Source of the DNA: Lutibacter sp. Hel_I_33_5 | GTDB lineage: Bacteria > Bacteroidota > Bacteroidia > Flavobacteriales > Flavobacteriaceae | Direction: 5' to 3' | Assembly (NCBI RefSeq): GCF_007827455.1 | Contig: NZ_VISM01000001.1 | Location: forward strand, 1,589,501 to 1,653,500 | Length of the DNA stretch: 64,000 nt | Shown: in pieces, positions 56,331 to 64,000 of the stretch | How positions within the stretch are numbered: position 1 is the stretch's first letter | How the letters are laid out: each line of letters opens with the position of its first letter | The notes under the pieces: model-generated | Database searches by the model: none | The model's input: only the letters and a program-made list of their open reading frames with translations | What the model was told of the DNA's origin: nothing | Program-made: the position numbers and the translations under genes

Positions 56331-57638
56331 TTAATTTAATCGTTTAAAACCTCCATGACACACTGGACTTTCCAACAAATCATCAATCCTTAAATTTTCA
56401 TTCTCACACTTTTCAATAGTTAGAAATACTGTGTGTAATTCTTCTAAATATAAATCAATTATTGGTATTGTATGAGCTGTACAACTATATAATACAGTTG
56501 ATGCTAAATATCCTTTTTTTAATAACTCTTGGGTTATAAAAGTTTTATATTTCAATGCATCTTCGGAGGCAAAAGAAAATCCTGTAAGTGCCGGGATACC
56601 AAAAGTATTAATCTTTAAATTTGTATTATCAGCTATTTCTTTCCATTTTTTTGTAATATAACCTCCTAGTTCAGTTATATATTCCCATGGTTTTTCTCTT
56701 TCAAAAACTTCTAACGTTTTTAAAGCAGCCGAGGGACCAATCCTTTCAGTCCAAAAAGTTGAACTGATAAAAGTATTTTGTGCAGCTTCCATCACTGCTC
56801 TTTTACCTACTACTGCTGTTAATGCATATCCATTAGCTATCGTTTTACCGAATACTGTCATATCTGGTTCTACACCATATTTTTTAAAAATGGGTCCATA
56901 TGTCTCTCTAAAGCCAGAAGTACATTCATCAAAGATTAAAACGATATTGTTATCATCAGCTAACTTTCTAACTTTCTGTAAATACCCTTCTTTTGGTGAT
57001 TGATTTCTTTGAACTTCCATCTTAATAACACCGATATCATGGTTTTTTACTAAGTTTTCTAACTCTTCATAATCGTTGTATAAAAAAGGTAATGTGCTTC
57101 CTTTTAAATGATTTGGAACTCCTACTGGGTTTAGCCCTGGAAGTAAGTGCTGATCCAGTCCTTCATCATTCCCCAAATTAGTAGATAAATACCAATCATG
57201 CCATCCATGATACCCACATATAGCAACCTTATCTTTTCCACTTGCTGCTCTAGCTATTCTTATAGCAATAGCATTCGCTTCTCCACCAGACCTAGCAAAC
57301 CTAACCATATCTGCCCACGGATTTATTTCAATTAACTTTTCTGCAAGGTATACTTCTTCAGGGCAATTGAATGTAGACATGTTACCAGTTTTAACAACAT
57401 TAGAAACAACTTCATCAATTTCTTTATTCCCATAACCTAAAATATTTGTTCCAATACCCATAATTGAAACATCAGTATACTTATTTCCGTCTAAATCCCA
57501 CACATAACATTCTTGAGCTTTAGAATAATAAGATGGCCATTTTTCTGGCAAAAACATTTCTGGTCTTTTAGACAACAACATGGTTCCGCCTGGAATAATT
57601 TTCTTTGCTTTTTTATATAAATTTTGACCTTTGTTCAT
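56331..57638 (-). CDS. Class III PLP aminotransferase (GSA-aminomutase-like)
   Basis: A 435-residue PLP enzyme of the glutamate-1-semialdehyde aminomutase/aminotransferase class. Motifs: KKIIPGGTMLLSKRPEMF at the start, RFARSGGEANAIAIRIAR, ICGYHGWHDWYLSTN, FDECTSGFRETYG, and the PLP Lys in FGKTIANGYALTAV (about residue 276). It is not expected to be the heme enzyme HemL because it is buried in a glycan operon and ends with an unrelated ESPVCHGGFKRLN tail. It probably aminates a keto-sugar or side-chain carbonyl. Overlaps no neighbour; 7 bases after the methyltransferase. Confidence 0.88.
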   Translation of the reverse strand: MNKGQNLYKKAKKIIPGGTMLLSKRPEMFLPEKWPSYYSKAQECYVWDLDGNKYTDVSIMGIGTNILGYGNKEIDEVVSNVVKTGNMSTFNCPEEVYLAEKLIEINPWADMVRFARSGGEANAIAIRIARAASGKDKVAICGYHGWHDWYLSTNLGNDEGLDQHLLPGLNPVGVPNHLKGSTLPFLYNDYEELENLVKNHDIGVIKMEVQRNQSPKEGYLQKVRKLADDNNIVLIFDECTSGFRETYGPIFKKYGVEPDMTVFGKTIANGYALTAVVGKRAVMEAAQNTFISSTFWTERIGPSAALKTLEVFEREKPWEYITELGGYITKKWKEIADNTNLKINTFGIPALTGFSFASEDALKYKTFITQELLKKGYLASTVLYSCTAHTIPIIDLYLEELHTVFLTIEKCENENLRIDDLLESPVCHGGFKRLN

Positions 57639-57645
57639 TAAACCA

Positions 57646-58320
57646 TTATTTTAATTTAAATAAACCTGAAAATGTCCAATTGTAATCATTATTTTCAATT
57701 GAAGAGTCTATTAAAGAAATTTTATCTTGGAACAAATAATTTTTTAATTTTCTATTATCCCATAACCTAAAATCTTGAAGATTAAATTCATTCAATTTTT
57801 GAATATAAAAATCTAAATTTCTTTTATATACTTTAAATTTTTTATTATGAAAATCTTCATTTTCTATCATCTTTCTTGTTAAAAAATCATATATAAAAAT
57901 ATATCCTCCTTTTTTTAATTTTTGTTTTGTATTATTAAGTAATATATTAAATTCCTCATTAGATAACATATAAGTAAAAAATCCAAATATAATCACATCA
58001 TATTTTCTCAATGATTCAAATTGATCACCCAGGTCTACATGTTTACCATCAATATTTTCAATACTCTTTTTTAAATTCTTAAGATTTAATATAGACTTTT
58101 TTGAACCATCATAGCCATCAATTTGTTTAGCATAATTGCTTAGAAAACGTATATTATTACCTCGCCCAACACCAAATTCAGCGATTGAGGAATTTATTAA
58201 ATAATTTCTTGGCATAATATCCACAAAATAACTGGTAAAACAATTGTGATTTAAGCTACAATTTCTTTCATACCACTTATCTGCATCTTTCTTAATATAT
58301 TCTTTTCCTTGTTTAGTCAT
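57646..58320 (-). CDS. SAM-dependent methyltransferase-like protein
   Basis: A 224-residue protein with a class I methyltransferase fold. The SAM-binding glycine-rich strand loop reads SIAEFGVGRGNNIRFLSNYAK, followed by IDGYDGSKKSI (acidic end of the second strand) and DVIIFGFFTYMLSNEEF. Downstream half contains an KLKKGGYIFIYDFLT strand typical of such enzymes. Substrate is unknown; the setting suggests O- or N-methylation of a sugar in the pathway. Its ATG overlaps the end of the SpsF-like gene by 8 bases. Confidence 0.75.
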   Translation of the reverse strand: MTKQGKEYIKKDADKWYERNCSLNHNCFTSYFVDIMPRNYLINSSIAEFGVGRGNNIRFLSNYAKQIDGYDGSKKSILNLKNLKKSIENIDGKHVDLGDQFESLRKYDVIIFGFFTYMLSNEEFNILLNNTKQKLKKGGYIFIYDFLTRKMIENEDFHNKKFKVYKRNLDFYIQKLNEFNLQDFRLWDNRKLKNYLFQDKISLIDSSIENNDYNWTFSGLFKLK

Positions 58321-59071
58321 TTTTTAATGATTTTTGGTAGCCTTCATTTCTTAAAATATTTTTATTCAAAATTGATATTTGTGAATTTTTTAGATAAGAT
58401 TCTGCATAGTCTCTCCAGCCTCTATCAGCACCTAAAGATTCAATTAACAATTTTATTACTTCAAAATCTGAAGTTTCATCAACTGTCATCCTAATATCTT
58501 TATACTTTAATTCTTTTGATTGATAATTAAATGCTCTAAAAATTTCTTTATTGAAAAAAGAAGAATTATTTCTAATATAAGGCGTTACATGCTCTCTTTC
58601 AGAAATTAATTTAGCATTTTTCCAAGCTTTTTCTAAAGCAAAAAAAGTTAATACTTCAATATCCTGACCGTCAGGAAACGTATTCAAAAGAACATTAGAA
58701 CAATAATCTACTTTTTTATCTATAGCAGATTGAATAACAGAATCAATTAATTTAGGGTCAAGTAAGGGACAATCAGAAGTTACACGAACTATATAGTCTG
58801 GTTTATCATCTTTTACAGCAAAATAAAATCGATCTAAAACATCATTTTCAGAACCTCTAGAAAAAGGAAAACCTAATCGTTTTGCTTCTTTTTCGATTAA
58901 ATCGTCTTCACTATTAATTGTTGTTGCAACAATAATCTTTGTTGCTAATAAACTTTTTTTTATTCTTTCTAAATGAATTTCTAACAAAGATTTACCTTTT
59001 ATGACTTTTAACACTTTATTTGGCAATCTTGTAGAACCTGTTCTTGCTTGTGTAACAATAAAAATCTTCAT
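58313..59071 (-). CDS. SpsF/NeuA-like cytidylyltransferase
   Basis: A 252-residue nucleotidyltransferase. N-terminal QARTGSTRLPNKVLKVI and the later VRVTSDCPLLDPKLIDSVI (Asp pair for metal binding) match the SpsF group of CMP-sugar-type transferases. In Bacillus-type and other loci SpsF works with SpsE (PseI-like) and other sps proteins. It would be the enzyme that makes the CMP-activated nonulosonic acid here, since no canonical PseF (longer, with different N-terminus) is seen. Overlaps the aldo/keto reductase stop by 4 bases (ATGA). Confidence 0.82.
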   Translation of the reverse strand: MKIFIVTQARTGSTRLPNKVLKVIKGKSLLEIHLERIKKSLLATKIIVATTINSEDDLIEKEAKRLGFPFSRGSENDVLDRFYFAVKDDKPDYIVRVTSDCPLLDPKLIDSVIQSAIDKKVDYCSNVLLNTFPDGQDIEVLTFFALEKAWKNAKLISEREHVTPYIRNNSSFFNKEIFRAFNYQSKELKYKDIRMTVDETSDFEVIKLLIESLGADRGWRDYAESYLKNSQISILNKNILRNEGYQKSLKND

Positions 59072-59946
59072 AGCTTCCAGTTTGACGGATTTAGTAATTC
59101 AGTTTCATTAAAATTAATATTGTCTATCGTTTCAATCTGTTTTTTTGAAATTGATTTGTTAATTGAATATAAATTTTGCTGTAATTGCTGAACTGTATCT
59201 ACACCAATTAAAACGTTATTGATATTCTTTTGTTGATAAACATAATTTAATGCTAAATCATTCATCTCATATCCCTTACAACAAAGGTTTTTAAGTTTTA
59301 TAATTGAAGATTTTAGTCGTATTAAATTCCCATGAAATTCATCAGTTTTTTTAAAAAATAAACCTTGTAAAAAAACAGATCTAGTATGTATTTCAATTTC
59401 CTTTTTTTTTGCTTTAGAGATTATCTCACCTCTCTTTGATTTATTATCTAATAAGTTAAATGGTAATTGAATTACTTCAACTTCATTAAATTTAAGCACT
59501 TCTTCTAATTCATTGTTAGAATAAATAGACACTCCTATTTTTCTGATTATTTTTTCTTTTTTTAAAACCAATAATTCTTTTCTATATTTTGCAAAATAAG
59601 TTTTAAAATCAGAAAAAGAGTGAAACATATAACAATAAAGACTATCGATTTGTAATATTTCTAAGTTTTTTAAAACTCTTTCTCTAATATTAGAAGGTAA
59701 AAATTTAACGGAAGCACTAAATTTAGTAATTATTTGAAATGCATTCTTAGATTTTCGATGATATTCTCCAATTACTTTTTGCGAATCACCATAGGCTTCT
59801 GCGGTGTCTAATATTTTGATTTTATTCTCAAATGCAGTATCTAATATTTCTTTTACCCTTTTGCTTGACGGTTTGCCTCCTTGGTTATTGATTCCATAAT
59901 TTAAACCAAATTGGACTGTACCTAGTATTAATTTATTTTCAATCAA
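59068..59946 (-). CDS. Aldo/keto reductase
   Basis: A 292-residue TIM-barrel NAD(P)H-dependent reductase. Opening LILGTVQFGLNYGINNQGGKPS, then AEAYGDSQKVIGEY with the catalytic Tyr, and QIITKFSASVKF. A later QLPFNLLDN and NNVLIGVDTVQQL strand are typical of the family. Start TTG at 59946; no upstream in-frame ATG was found. In a sugar pathway it would reduce a keto-sugar or an aldehyde intermediate. Position between pseC and the SpsF-like gene suggests it modifies the nonulosonic acid precursor or the CMP-sugar. Confidence 0.85.
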   Translation of the reverse strand: MIENKLILGTVQFGLNYGINNQGGKPSSKRVKEILDTAFENKIKILDTAEAYGDSQKVIGEYHRKSKNAFQIITKFSASVKFLPSNIRERVLKNLEILQIDSLYCYMFHSFSDFKTYFAKYRKELLVLKKEKIIRKIGVSIYSNNELEEVLKFNEVEVIQLPFNLLDNKSKRGEIISKAKKKEIEIHTRSVFLQGLFFKKTDEFHGNLIRLKSSIIKLKNLCCKGYEMNDLALNYVYQQKNINNVLIGVDTVQQLQQNLYSINKSISKKQIETIDNINFNETELLNPSNWKL

Positions 59947-59957
59947 AAGATAAAAAT

Positions 59958-61097
59958 TTAATTAACAAATTCTAAAACTTTTTCAATAACAAAATTTTGC
60001 TCAGTAACTGTTAATGTAGGAAACATAGGTAAACTAATACATTTCGAATAATAATTTTCAGCATTTTCCAAGCTTGCATCTCCATAACCAATACTTTGAT
60101 AATAAGGTAGTTTATGAACTGGTATGTAATGTATTTGAGCAAAAATACTATGAGCTCTTAAAAAATCATATAAACCTTTTCTCTCTTCTACTTCAATAAC
60201 AAATAAATGATGCGCATTAAAACTACGCTCTGGTAAACTTTGATACTTTATTCTATTTTTAAATTCTTTTTTATATTTATTTGCGATCTCATTTCTTCTA
60301 TGAACTCCATCATCATTCTTTGCTAGTTGTGTTATTCCGAGTGCTGATTGAAAATCAGTTAATCTATAATTAAAACCTAATTCTTGCATTTCATAAAACC
60401 ATCCTCCATGATTTTCACTCATATTCTCTCTAGAAATACCATGAGTTCTTAAAAGAGATAATTTATTATATATATCCTTTGAATTTGTAGTAATCATTCC
60501 ACCTTCACCACAAGCAATATGCTTTACAGGGTGAAATGAAAAAATTCCAACATCTGCATATTTACCATTTCCACATTGCTGTTTTCTATCTTTTGAATCA
60601 ACGAAATAACCCCCTGGAGCATGGCACGCATCTTCAATTATCCATAAATCATGTTTTTTTGCAAGTTCTCTGAAATTTTCTAAATTTACAGGCAATCCTG
60701 CAAAATCTACAGGAATAATTCCTTTAAAAAAGCCTTTAGGTTTACTCTCAATTAATTTTTTTACACTATTAATAGAAAGTAAATATGTGTTAGGATCTAC
60801 ATCTGCAAACCAAACTTCTCCTCCAGCATAACGAACACAGTTAGCAGATGCCGCAAAAGTTATTGGTGTAGTTATAACTCGCTCTCCTTTTTTTAAACCG
60901 AGAGCTAAAACAGACAAATGTAATCCTGCTGTTGCATTATTAACTGCAACTGCATATTCTGTTCCTATATAAGATGCAAATTTTTCTTCAAACTCTTTAA
61001 CTTTTGGGCCTTGAGTTAAAAAATCTGCTTGTAAAGTCTCTAATACTGTATCAATATCTTTTTGATCAATGTGCTGTCTTCCATAGGGTATTTTCAT
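59958..61097 (-). CDS. pseC: UDP-4-amino-4,6-dideoxy-N-acetyl-beta-L-altrosamine transaminase
   Basis: PLP aminotransferase (DegT/DnrJ/EryC1 family) that converts the 4-keto product of PseB to the 4-amino sugar, using Glu as donor. The 379-residue protein has the N-terminal PYGRQHIDQKDIDTVLETL, AVNNATAGLHLS (phosphate loop), VDFAGLPVN and ACHAPGGYF, and the PLP Lys in FSFHPVKHIACGEGGM (about residue 192). The length and the first ten residues match PseC rather than the sugar 3-aminotransferases. Its ATG overlaps the PseB stop by one base. Confidence 0.93.
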   Translation of the reverse strand: MKIPYGRQHIDQKDIDTVLETLQADFLTQGPKVKEFEEKFASYIGTEYAVAVNNATAGLHLSVLALGLKKGERVITTPITFAASANCVRYAGGEVWFADVDPNTYLLSINSVKKLIESKPKGFFKGIIPVDFAGLPVNLENFRELAKKHDLWIIEDACHAPGGYFVDSKDRKQQCGNGKYADVGIFSFHPVKHIACGEGGMITTNSKDIYNKLSLLRTHGISRENMSENHGGWFYEMQELGFNYRLTDFQSALGITQLAKNDDGVHRRNEIANKYKKEFKNRIKYQSLPERSFNAHHLFVIEVEERKGLYDFLRAHSIFAQIHYIPVHKLPYYQSIGYGDASLENAENYYSKCISLPMFPTLTVTEQNFVIEKVLEFVN

Positions 61098-62128
61098 TAG
61101 ATAGTAAATTTAGAATCTACATGTTTCTTTACTAATTCTCTTAAATTCTCAATGGATTCCCAATCAGAATTTGTTCCAGAATCATACGAAAATCCTTCTG
61201 TAACATCTTTAGCATTAAAAGCTTCTTTATAATCTTCTTTAGTATAAGTTGTATATGGTGATTTTTGTGGTAAAATAGCATAATACCTTCCCAAATCTAC
61301 AGTATTATAAGAATCAGAAGAAGTAATCATTTCTTCATGAAGTTTTTCTCCTGGTCTAATTCCAATTACTTTTTGTTCTAATTCTGGAGCAATAGCTGTA
61401 GCTACATCTATAACTTTATAGGAAGGTATTTTTGGAACAAAAACTTCACCTCCCCAAGCTTTTTCGATAGCATAAAAAACCATTTCACATCCATCTTCTA
61501 AAGATATGTTGAAACGTGTCATATCAGGGTCTGTAATTGGTAAAAAAGGATCTCCTTTTTTTCTTTTATTAAGGAAAAAAGGCATTACTGATCCATTAGA
61601 ACCCATAACATTACCGTATCTAACTACAGAAAATTTAATATCTCTTTTGCCTTTAATATTATTAGCTGCAATAAATAGCTTATCGGAAGCTAATTTAGTA
61701 GCTCCGTATAGATTTATTGGCGCGGCTGCTTTATCTGTTGATAATGCAACAACATTATTAACACCACATTTTAATGCCGCAGTAATTACATTTTCAGCTC
61801 CATTAATATTTGTCTTTACACACTCCATTGGATTATATTCAGCTAAATGAACATGTTTCATTGCTGCAGCATGAATTACAATATCTATATCTTCAAAAGC
61901 AATTTCTAACCTTTTAGGATCTCTAACATCACCAATAAAATAGCGTATTTGAGGATATTCTGATTCTGAAAACTCTTGTGCCATTTGAAAATGCTTTTGT
62001 TCATCTCGTGATAAAATCACCAACTTTTTAATTGTTGGATGATTTTTTAAAATTAATCGAGTGAACATTTTTCCAAATGAACCAGTACCTCCAGTAATTA
62101 AAACTGATTTATTGTTTAAGTTTAGCAT
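61097..62128 (-). CDS. pseB: UDP-N-acetylglucosamine 4,6-dehydratase (5-inverting)
   Basis: SDR enzyme that turns UDP-GlcNAc into UDP-2-acetamido-2,6-dideoxy-beta-L-arabino-hexos-4-ulose, first step to pseudaminic acid. The 343-residue protein shows the NAD-binding GGTGSFGKMF (about 13-22), STDKAAAPINLYGATKLASD (the catalytic YxxxK, about 130-150), RYGNVMGSNGSV and FNISLEDGCEMV, and the GEKLHEEMI segment. Alternatives such as the non-inverting FlaA1-type membrane dehydratases are larger. The start at 62128 overlaps the rfbC gene by 20 bases. Confidence 0.94.
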   Translation of the reverse strand: MLNLNNKSVLITGGTGSFGKMFTRLILKNHPTIKKLVILSRDEQKHFQMAQEFSESEYPQIRYFIGDVRDPKRLEIAFEDIDIVIHAAAMKHVHLAEYNPMECVKTNINGAENVITAALKCGVNNVVALSTDKAAAPINLYGATKLASDKLFIAANNIKGKRDIKFSVVRYGNVMGSNGSVMPFFLNKRKKGDPFLPITDPDMTRFNISLEDGCEMVFYAIEKAWGGEVFVPKIPSYKVIDVATAIAPELEQKVIGIRPGEKLHEEMITSSDSYNTVDLGRYYAILPQKSPYTTYTKEDYKEAFNAKDVTEGFSYDSGTNSDWESIENLRELVKKHVDSKFTI

Positions 62129-62678
62129 CTTCTATTTTTATATATTCATCAAAATTTAATAATTTTTTATCTTTATTTGATATAATTATTTCTTCTTCTT
62201 TTAATATCCAATTAATATTTAGTTGTTTATCATTGTATCTAATACCACTCTCAAAATCTTTGTTATAATAACAGTCACATTTATAAGAAAAAATTGTATT
62301 ATCTTCTAGAACTAAATAGCCATGAGCAAATCCCTTTGGTATAAAAAGTTGCTTTTTATTTTCTTCAGATAAAATACATGAAAATGTTTTTGCAAAGGTT
62401 TTAGAGTTTTTTCTTAAATCCACCACTACATCTAAAACTTTACCTTTAATTACTCTTACTAATTTTGCTTGAGCATATTTCCCTGTTTGAAAATGTAATC
62501 CTCTAAGAACCCCTTTATTAGAAAATGCTTCATTATCTTGAACAAATTTAACATTTATTCCTAACAACTCTTCAAAATTCAATTTATTAAAACTCTCATA
62601 AAAATATCCTCTTGTATCAAAAAATAATTTCGGTTCAATTACAAAACAACTATTTAAATATGTTTCTTTTACTTTCAT
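62109..62678 (-). CDS. rfbC: dTDP-4-dehydrorhamnose 3,5-epimerase
   Basis: RmlC enzyme that epimerises dTDP-4-keto-6-deoxyglucose at C3 and C5. The 189-residue cupin protein has the RGLHFQ motif with the catalytic His (about residue 61), LVRVIKGKVLDVVVDLR, and FIPKGFAHGYLVLED. Length is close to the usual 180-190. No RmlD (rfbD) reductase is visible downstream, where pseB follows with a 20-base overlap; rfbD could lie upstream off-window or elsewhere. Second or third step of the dTDP-rhamnose branch. Confidence 0.93.
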   Translation of the reverse strand: MKVKETYLNSCFVIEPKLFFDTRGYFYESFNKLNFEELLGINVKFVQDNEAFSNKGVLRGLHFQTGKYAQAKLVRVIKGKVLDVVVDLRKNSKTFAKTFSCILSEENKKQLFIPKGFAHGYLVLEDNTIFSYKCDCYYNKDFESGIRYNDKQLNINWILKEEEIIISNKDKKLLNFDEYIKIEDAKLKQ

Positions 62679-62684
62679 TTTAAT

Positions 62685-63539
62685 CTACATATTCAATAGT
62701 TGATTACCATATCCGCTCTTTAAAAGTTTTTTAGCTATTTTTTGCAATTCCAATTTTGAAATAAACCCTGACCTATAAGCAGCTTCTTCGACTGAACCAA
62801 CTTTTAATCCCTGTCTTTCTTCAATAACTTCAACAAACTGACTTGCTTGCATTAAAGATTTAAATGTACCAGTGTCTAACCAAGCAGTTCCTCTATCTAA
62901 TATTCTAACAGATAATCTTTCTTGTTCTAAGTATACTTTATTTATATCTGTAATTTCTAATTCACCTCTATTACTTGGTAAGATATTTTTAGCTATATCA
63001 ATTACAGAATTATCATAAAAATAAATTCCAGGCACGGCATAATTCGATTTCGGTATTATTGGTTTTTCTTCTATTGACATTGCTTTTCCTTTTTCATCAA
63101 ATTCAATCACTCCATATCTTTCAGGATCATTAACATGATAGGCGTATACAATTCCGCCTTCTGGATCGTTATTTGCTTTTAACAAATCTGACAAACCAGT
63201 ACCATAAAAAATATTGTCTCCCAAAATTAAGGCAACTTTGTCTTTTCCGATAAAAGCTTCTCCAATAATAAAAGCTTCAGCTAATCCTTTAGGGTTTTCT
63301 TGAACTATATACTCAAATTTACAACCAATTTGATCCCCATTTCCTAATAACCTTTTAAATAATGGTAAATCTTCTGAGGTAGAAATAATTAAAATTTCAT
63401 TAATCCCAGCCGATATTAAAGTAGAAATAGGGTAATAAATCATAGGCTTATTATAAACAGGCATTAATTGTTTACTCACTGCCAATGTTATTGGATATAA
63501 CCTAGTCCCAGTACCTCCAGCTAAAACAATTCCTTTCAT
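62685..63539 (-). CDS. rfbA: Glucose-1-phosphate thymidylyltransferase
   Basis: RmlA enzyme that makes dTDP-glucose from dTTP and glucose 1-phosphate. The 284-residue protein has the signature [38 protein letters not shown] (GLA), LGDNIFYG with the metal Asp, and [10 protein letters not shown] and [13 protein letters not shown] at the C-terminus. Length and motifs match RmlA (about 290), not the longer RffH. Starts inside the end of rfbB (ATGA overlap of 4 bases) and ends 6 bases before rfbC. Confidence 0.95.
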   Translation of the reverse strand: MKGIVLAGGTGTRLYPITLAVSKQLMPVYNKPMIYYPISTLISAGINEILIISTSEDLPLFKRLLGNGDQIGCKFEYIVQENPKGLAEAFIIGEAFIGKDKVALILGDNIFYGTGLSDLLKANNDPEGGIVYAYHVNDPERYGVIEFDEKGKAMSIEEKPIIPKSNYAVPGIYFYDNSVIDIAKNILPSNRGELEITDINKVYLEQERLSVRILDRGTAWLDTGTFKSLMQASQFVEVIEERQGLKVGSVEEAAYRSGFISKLELQKIAKKLLKSGYGNQLLNM

Positions 63540-64000
63540 GGTTTTTTATATTTTTTTAAATACCATTGAATCGTTTTTAAAATTCCAGTTTCAAAATTTT
63601 CTACGGCATTCCATCCTAATTCATTTTCAATTTTAGCAGCATCAATTGCGTATCTAAAATCATGTCCAGGTCGGTCAGAAACAAAGTTAATTTGATTTTT
63701 ATAAGAAACTTTTTGAGGATAAACTTTATCTAATATTTCACAAATAGTATTTGCTATATATAAATTATTTCGTTCATTTTTACCACCAATATTATAAGTA
63801 TTACCAGATTTTCCTTTTCTATAAACCAATTCTATACCTTTACAATGATCTAAAACATACAACCAATCTCTAATATTTTTTCCATCTCCGTAAATTGGAA
63901 TACACTCGCCTTTAATAGCTTTTTTTATTATAGTTGGGATTAATTTTTCATTATGCTGTTTTGGCCCATAATTATTTGAACAATTAGTGGTAACAACATT
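63536..64000 (-). CDS. rfbB: dTDP-glucose 4,6-dehydratase, C-terminal part (gene runs off the right edge)
   Basis: RmlB turns dTDP-glucose into dTDP-4-keto-6-deoxyglucose. The visible 154 residues begin [20 protein letters not shown], followed by [20 protein letters not shown] and [15 protein letters not shown], all classic RmlB motifs of the second half. The frame is open from the stop at 63536 to the window edge at 64000, so the true start lies outside; an apparent Met start at about 63862 is internal. The N-terminal NAD-binding domain is not seen. First visible gene of the long minus-strand polysaccharide locus. Confidence 0.92.
   Translation of the reverse strand, partial: NVVTTNCSNNYGPKQHNEKLIPTIIKKAIKGECIPIYGDGKNIRDWLYVLDHCKGIELVYRKGKSGNTYNIGGKNERNNLYIANTICEILDKVYPQKVSYKNQINFVSDRPGHDFRYAIDAAKIENELGWNAVENFETGILKTIQWYLKKYKKP

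Noticed and set aside
63536..63862. Separate short gene with Met start at 63862
   Set aside because: The same frame stays open to 64000 and encodes rfbB motifs upstream of that codon, so it is the tail of a longer gene.

Overview
The window looks like chromosomal DNA from an AT-rich member of the Flavobacteriaceae (Bacteroidota), probably marine. Three things point there: two secreted proteins end in type IX secretion (T9SS) sorting domains; promoters follow the Bacteroidota pattern (TTG/TTTG, 18-20 bases, TAnnTTTG) upstream of atpD, the OmpA gene and a response regulator; and several proteins are of Flavobacteriia type (DUF4292, HU-like/SPOR, LytTR fused to a 7TM sensor). I cannot name the species. 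I saw no rRNA, tRNA, CRISPR array, insertion sequence or phage module.

Region 1 (1-42.8 kb) is mostly housekeeping and envelope genes: atpD; an OmpA-type porin with thrombospondin type 3 repeats; kbl; a RecB/AddA-like helicase-nuclease; a metal module (DtxR/MntR-type repressor plus ZIP transporter, divergent from a TonB receptor plus periplasmic thioredoxin, with a 26-base palindrome between them); mfd carrying an in-frame palindromic repeat; an EamA exporter; dprA; two T9SS proteins; a membrane-tethered LytTR regulator; an HU-like/SPOR protein; a thioesterase and a small MscS channel; a five-gene run (sugar nucleotidyltransferase, TPR protein, DUF4292 lipoprotein, EnvC-like activator, AI-2E transporter); an ABC ATPase; ABC-F; a DEDD exonuclease; a two-component pair; a MurG-like protein; and purD. 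Gene packing is tight. Convergent pairs often overlap by 4-27 bases, and no gene-free stretch reaches 300 bases.

Region 2 (42.85 kb to the right edge) is one long minus-strand surface polysaccharide locus of about 21 kb, read from right to left. It starts off-window with rfbB, followed by rfbA and rfbC (dTDP-deoxyhexose). Next are pseB, pseC, an aldo/keto reductase, an SpsF-like cytidylyltransferase, a methyltransferase, a class III aminotransferase, a tandem-GNAT protein and pseI (a pseudaminic acid-like nonulosonic acid pathway). Then come a KpsC/KpsS-like transferase, a first polymerase-like protein, a hexapeptide acyltransferase, a pectate-lyase-fold lipoprotein, an O-antigen ligase-like protein, a flippase, a second polymerase-like protein, a GT4 transferase, the initiating polyprenyl sugar phosphotransferase and a GT2 transferase. 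Most genes overlap or abut, as expected for one transcript making, flipping, polymerising and ligating an O-antigen or capsule.

The most unusual points are the nonulosonic acid set, which has no recognisable PseG and carries a GNAT-GNAT fusion with three accessory enzymes; the palindromic element translated inside mfd; the palindromic operator in the metal module; and a heptanucleotide tandem repeat inside a signal-peptide coding region.
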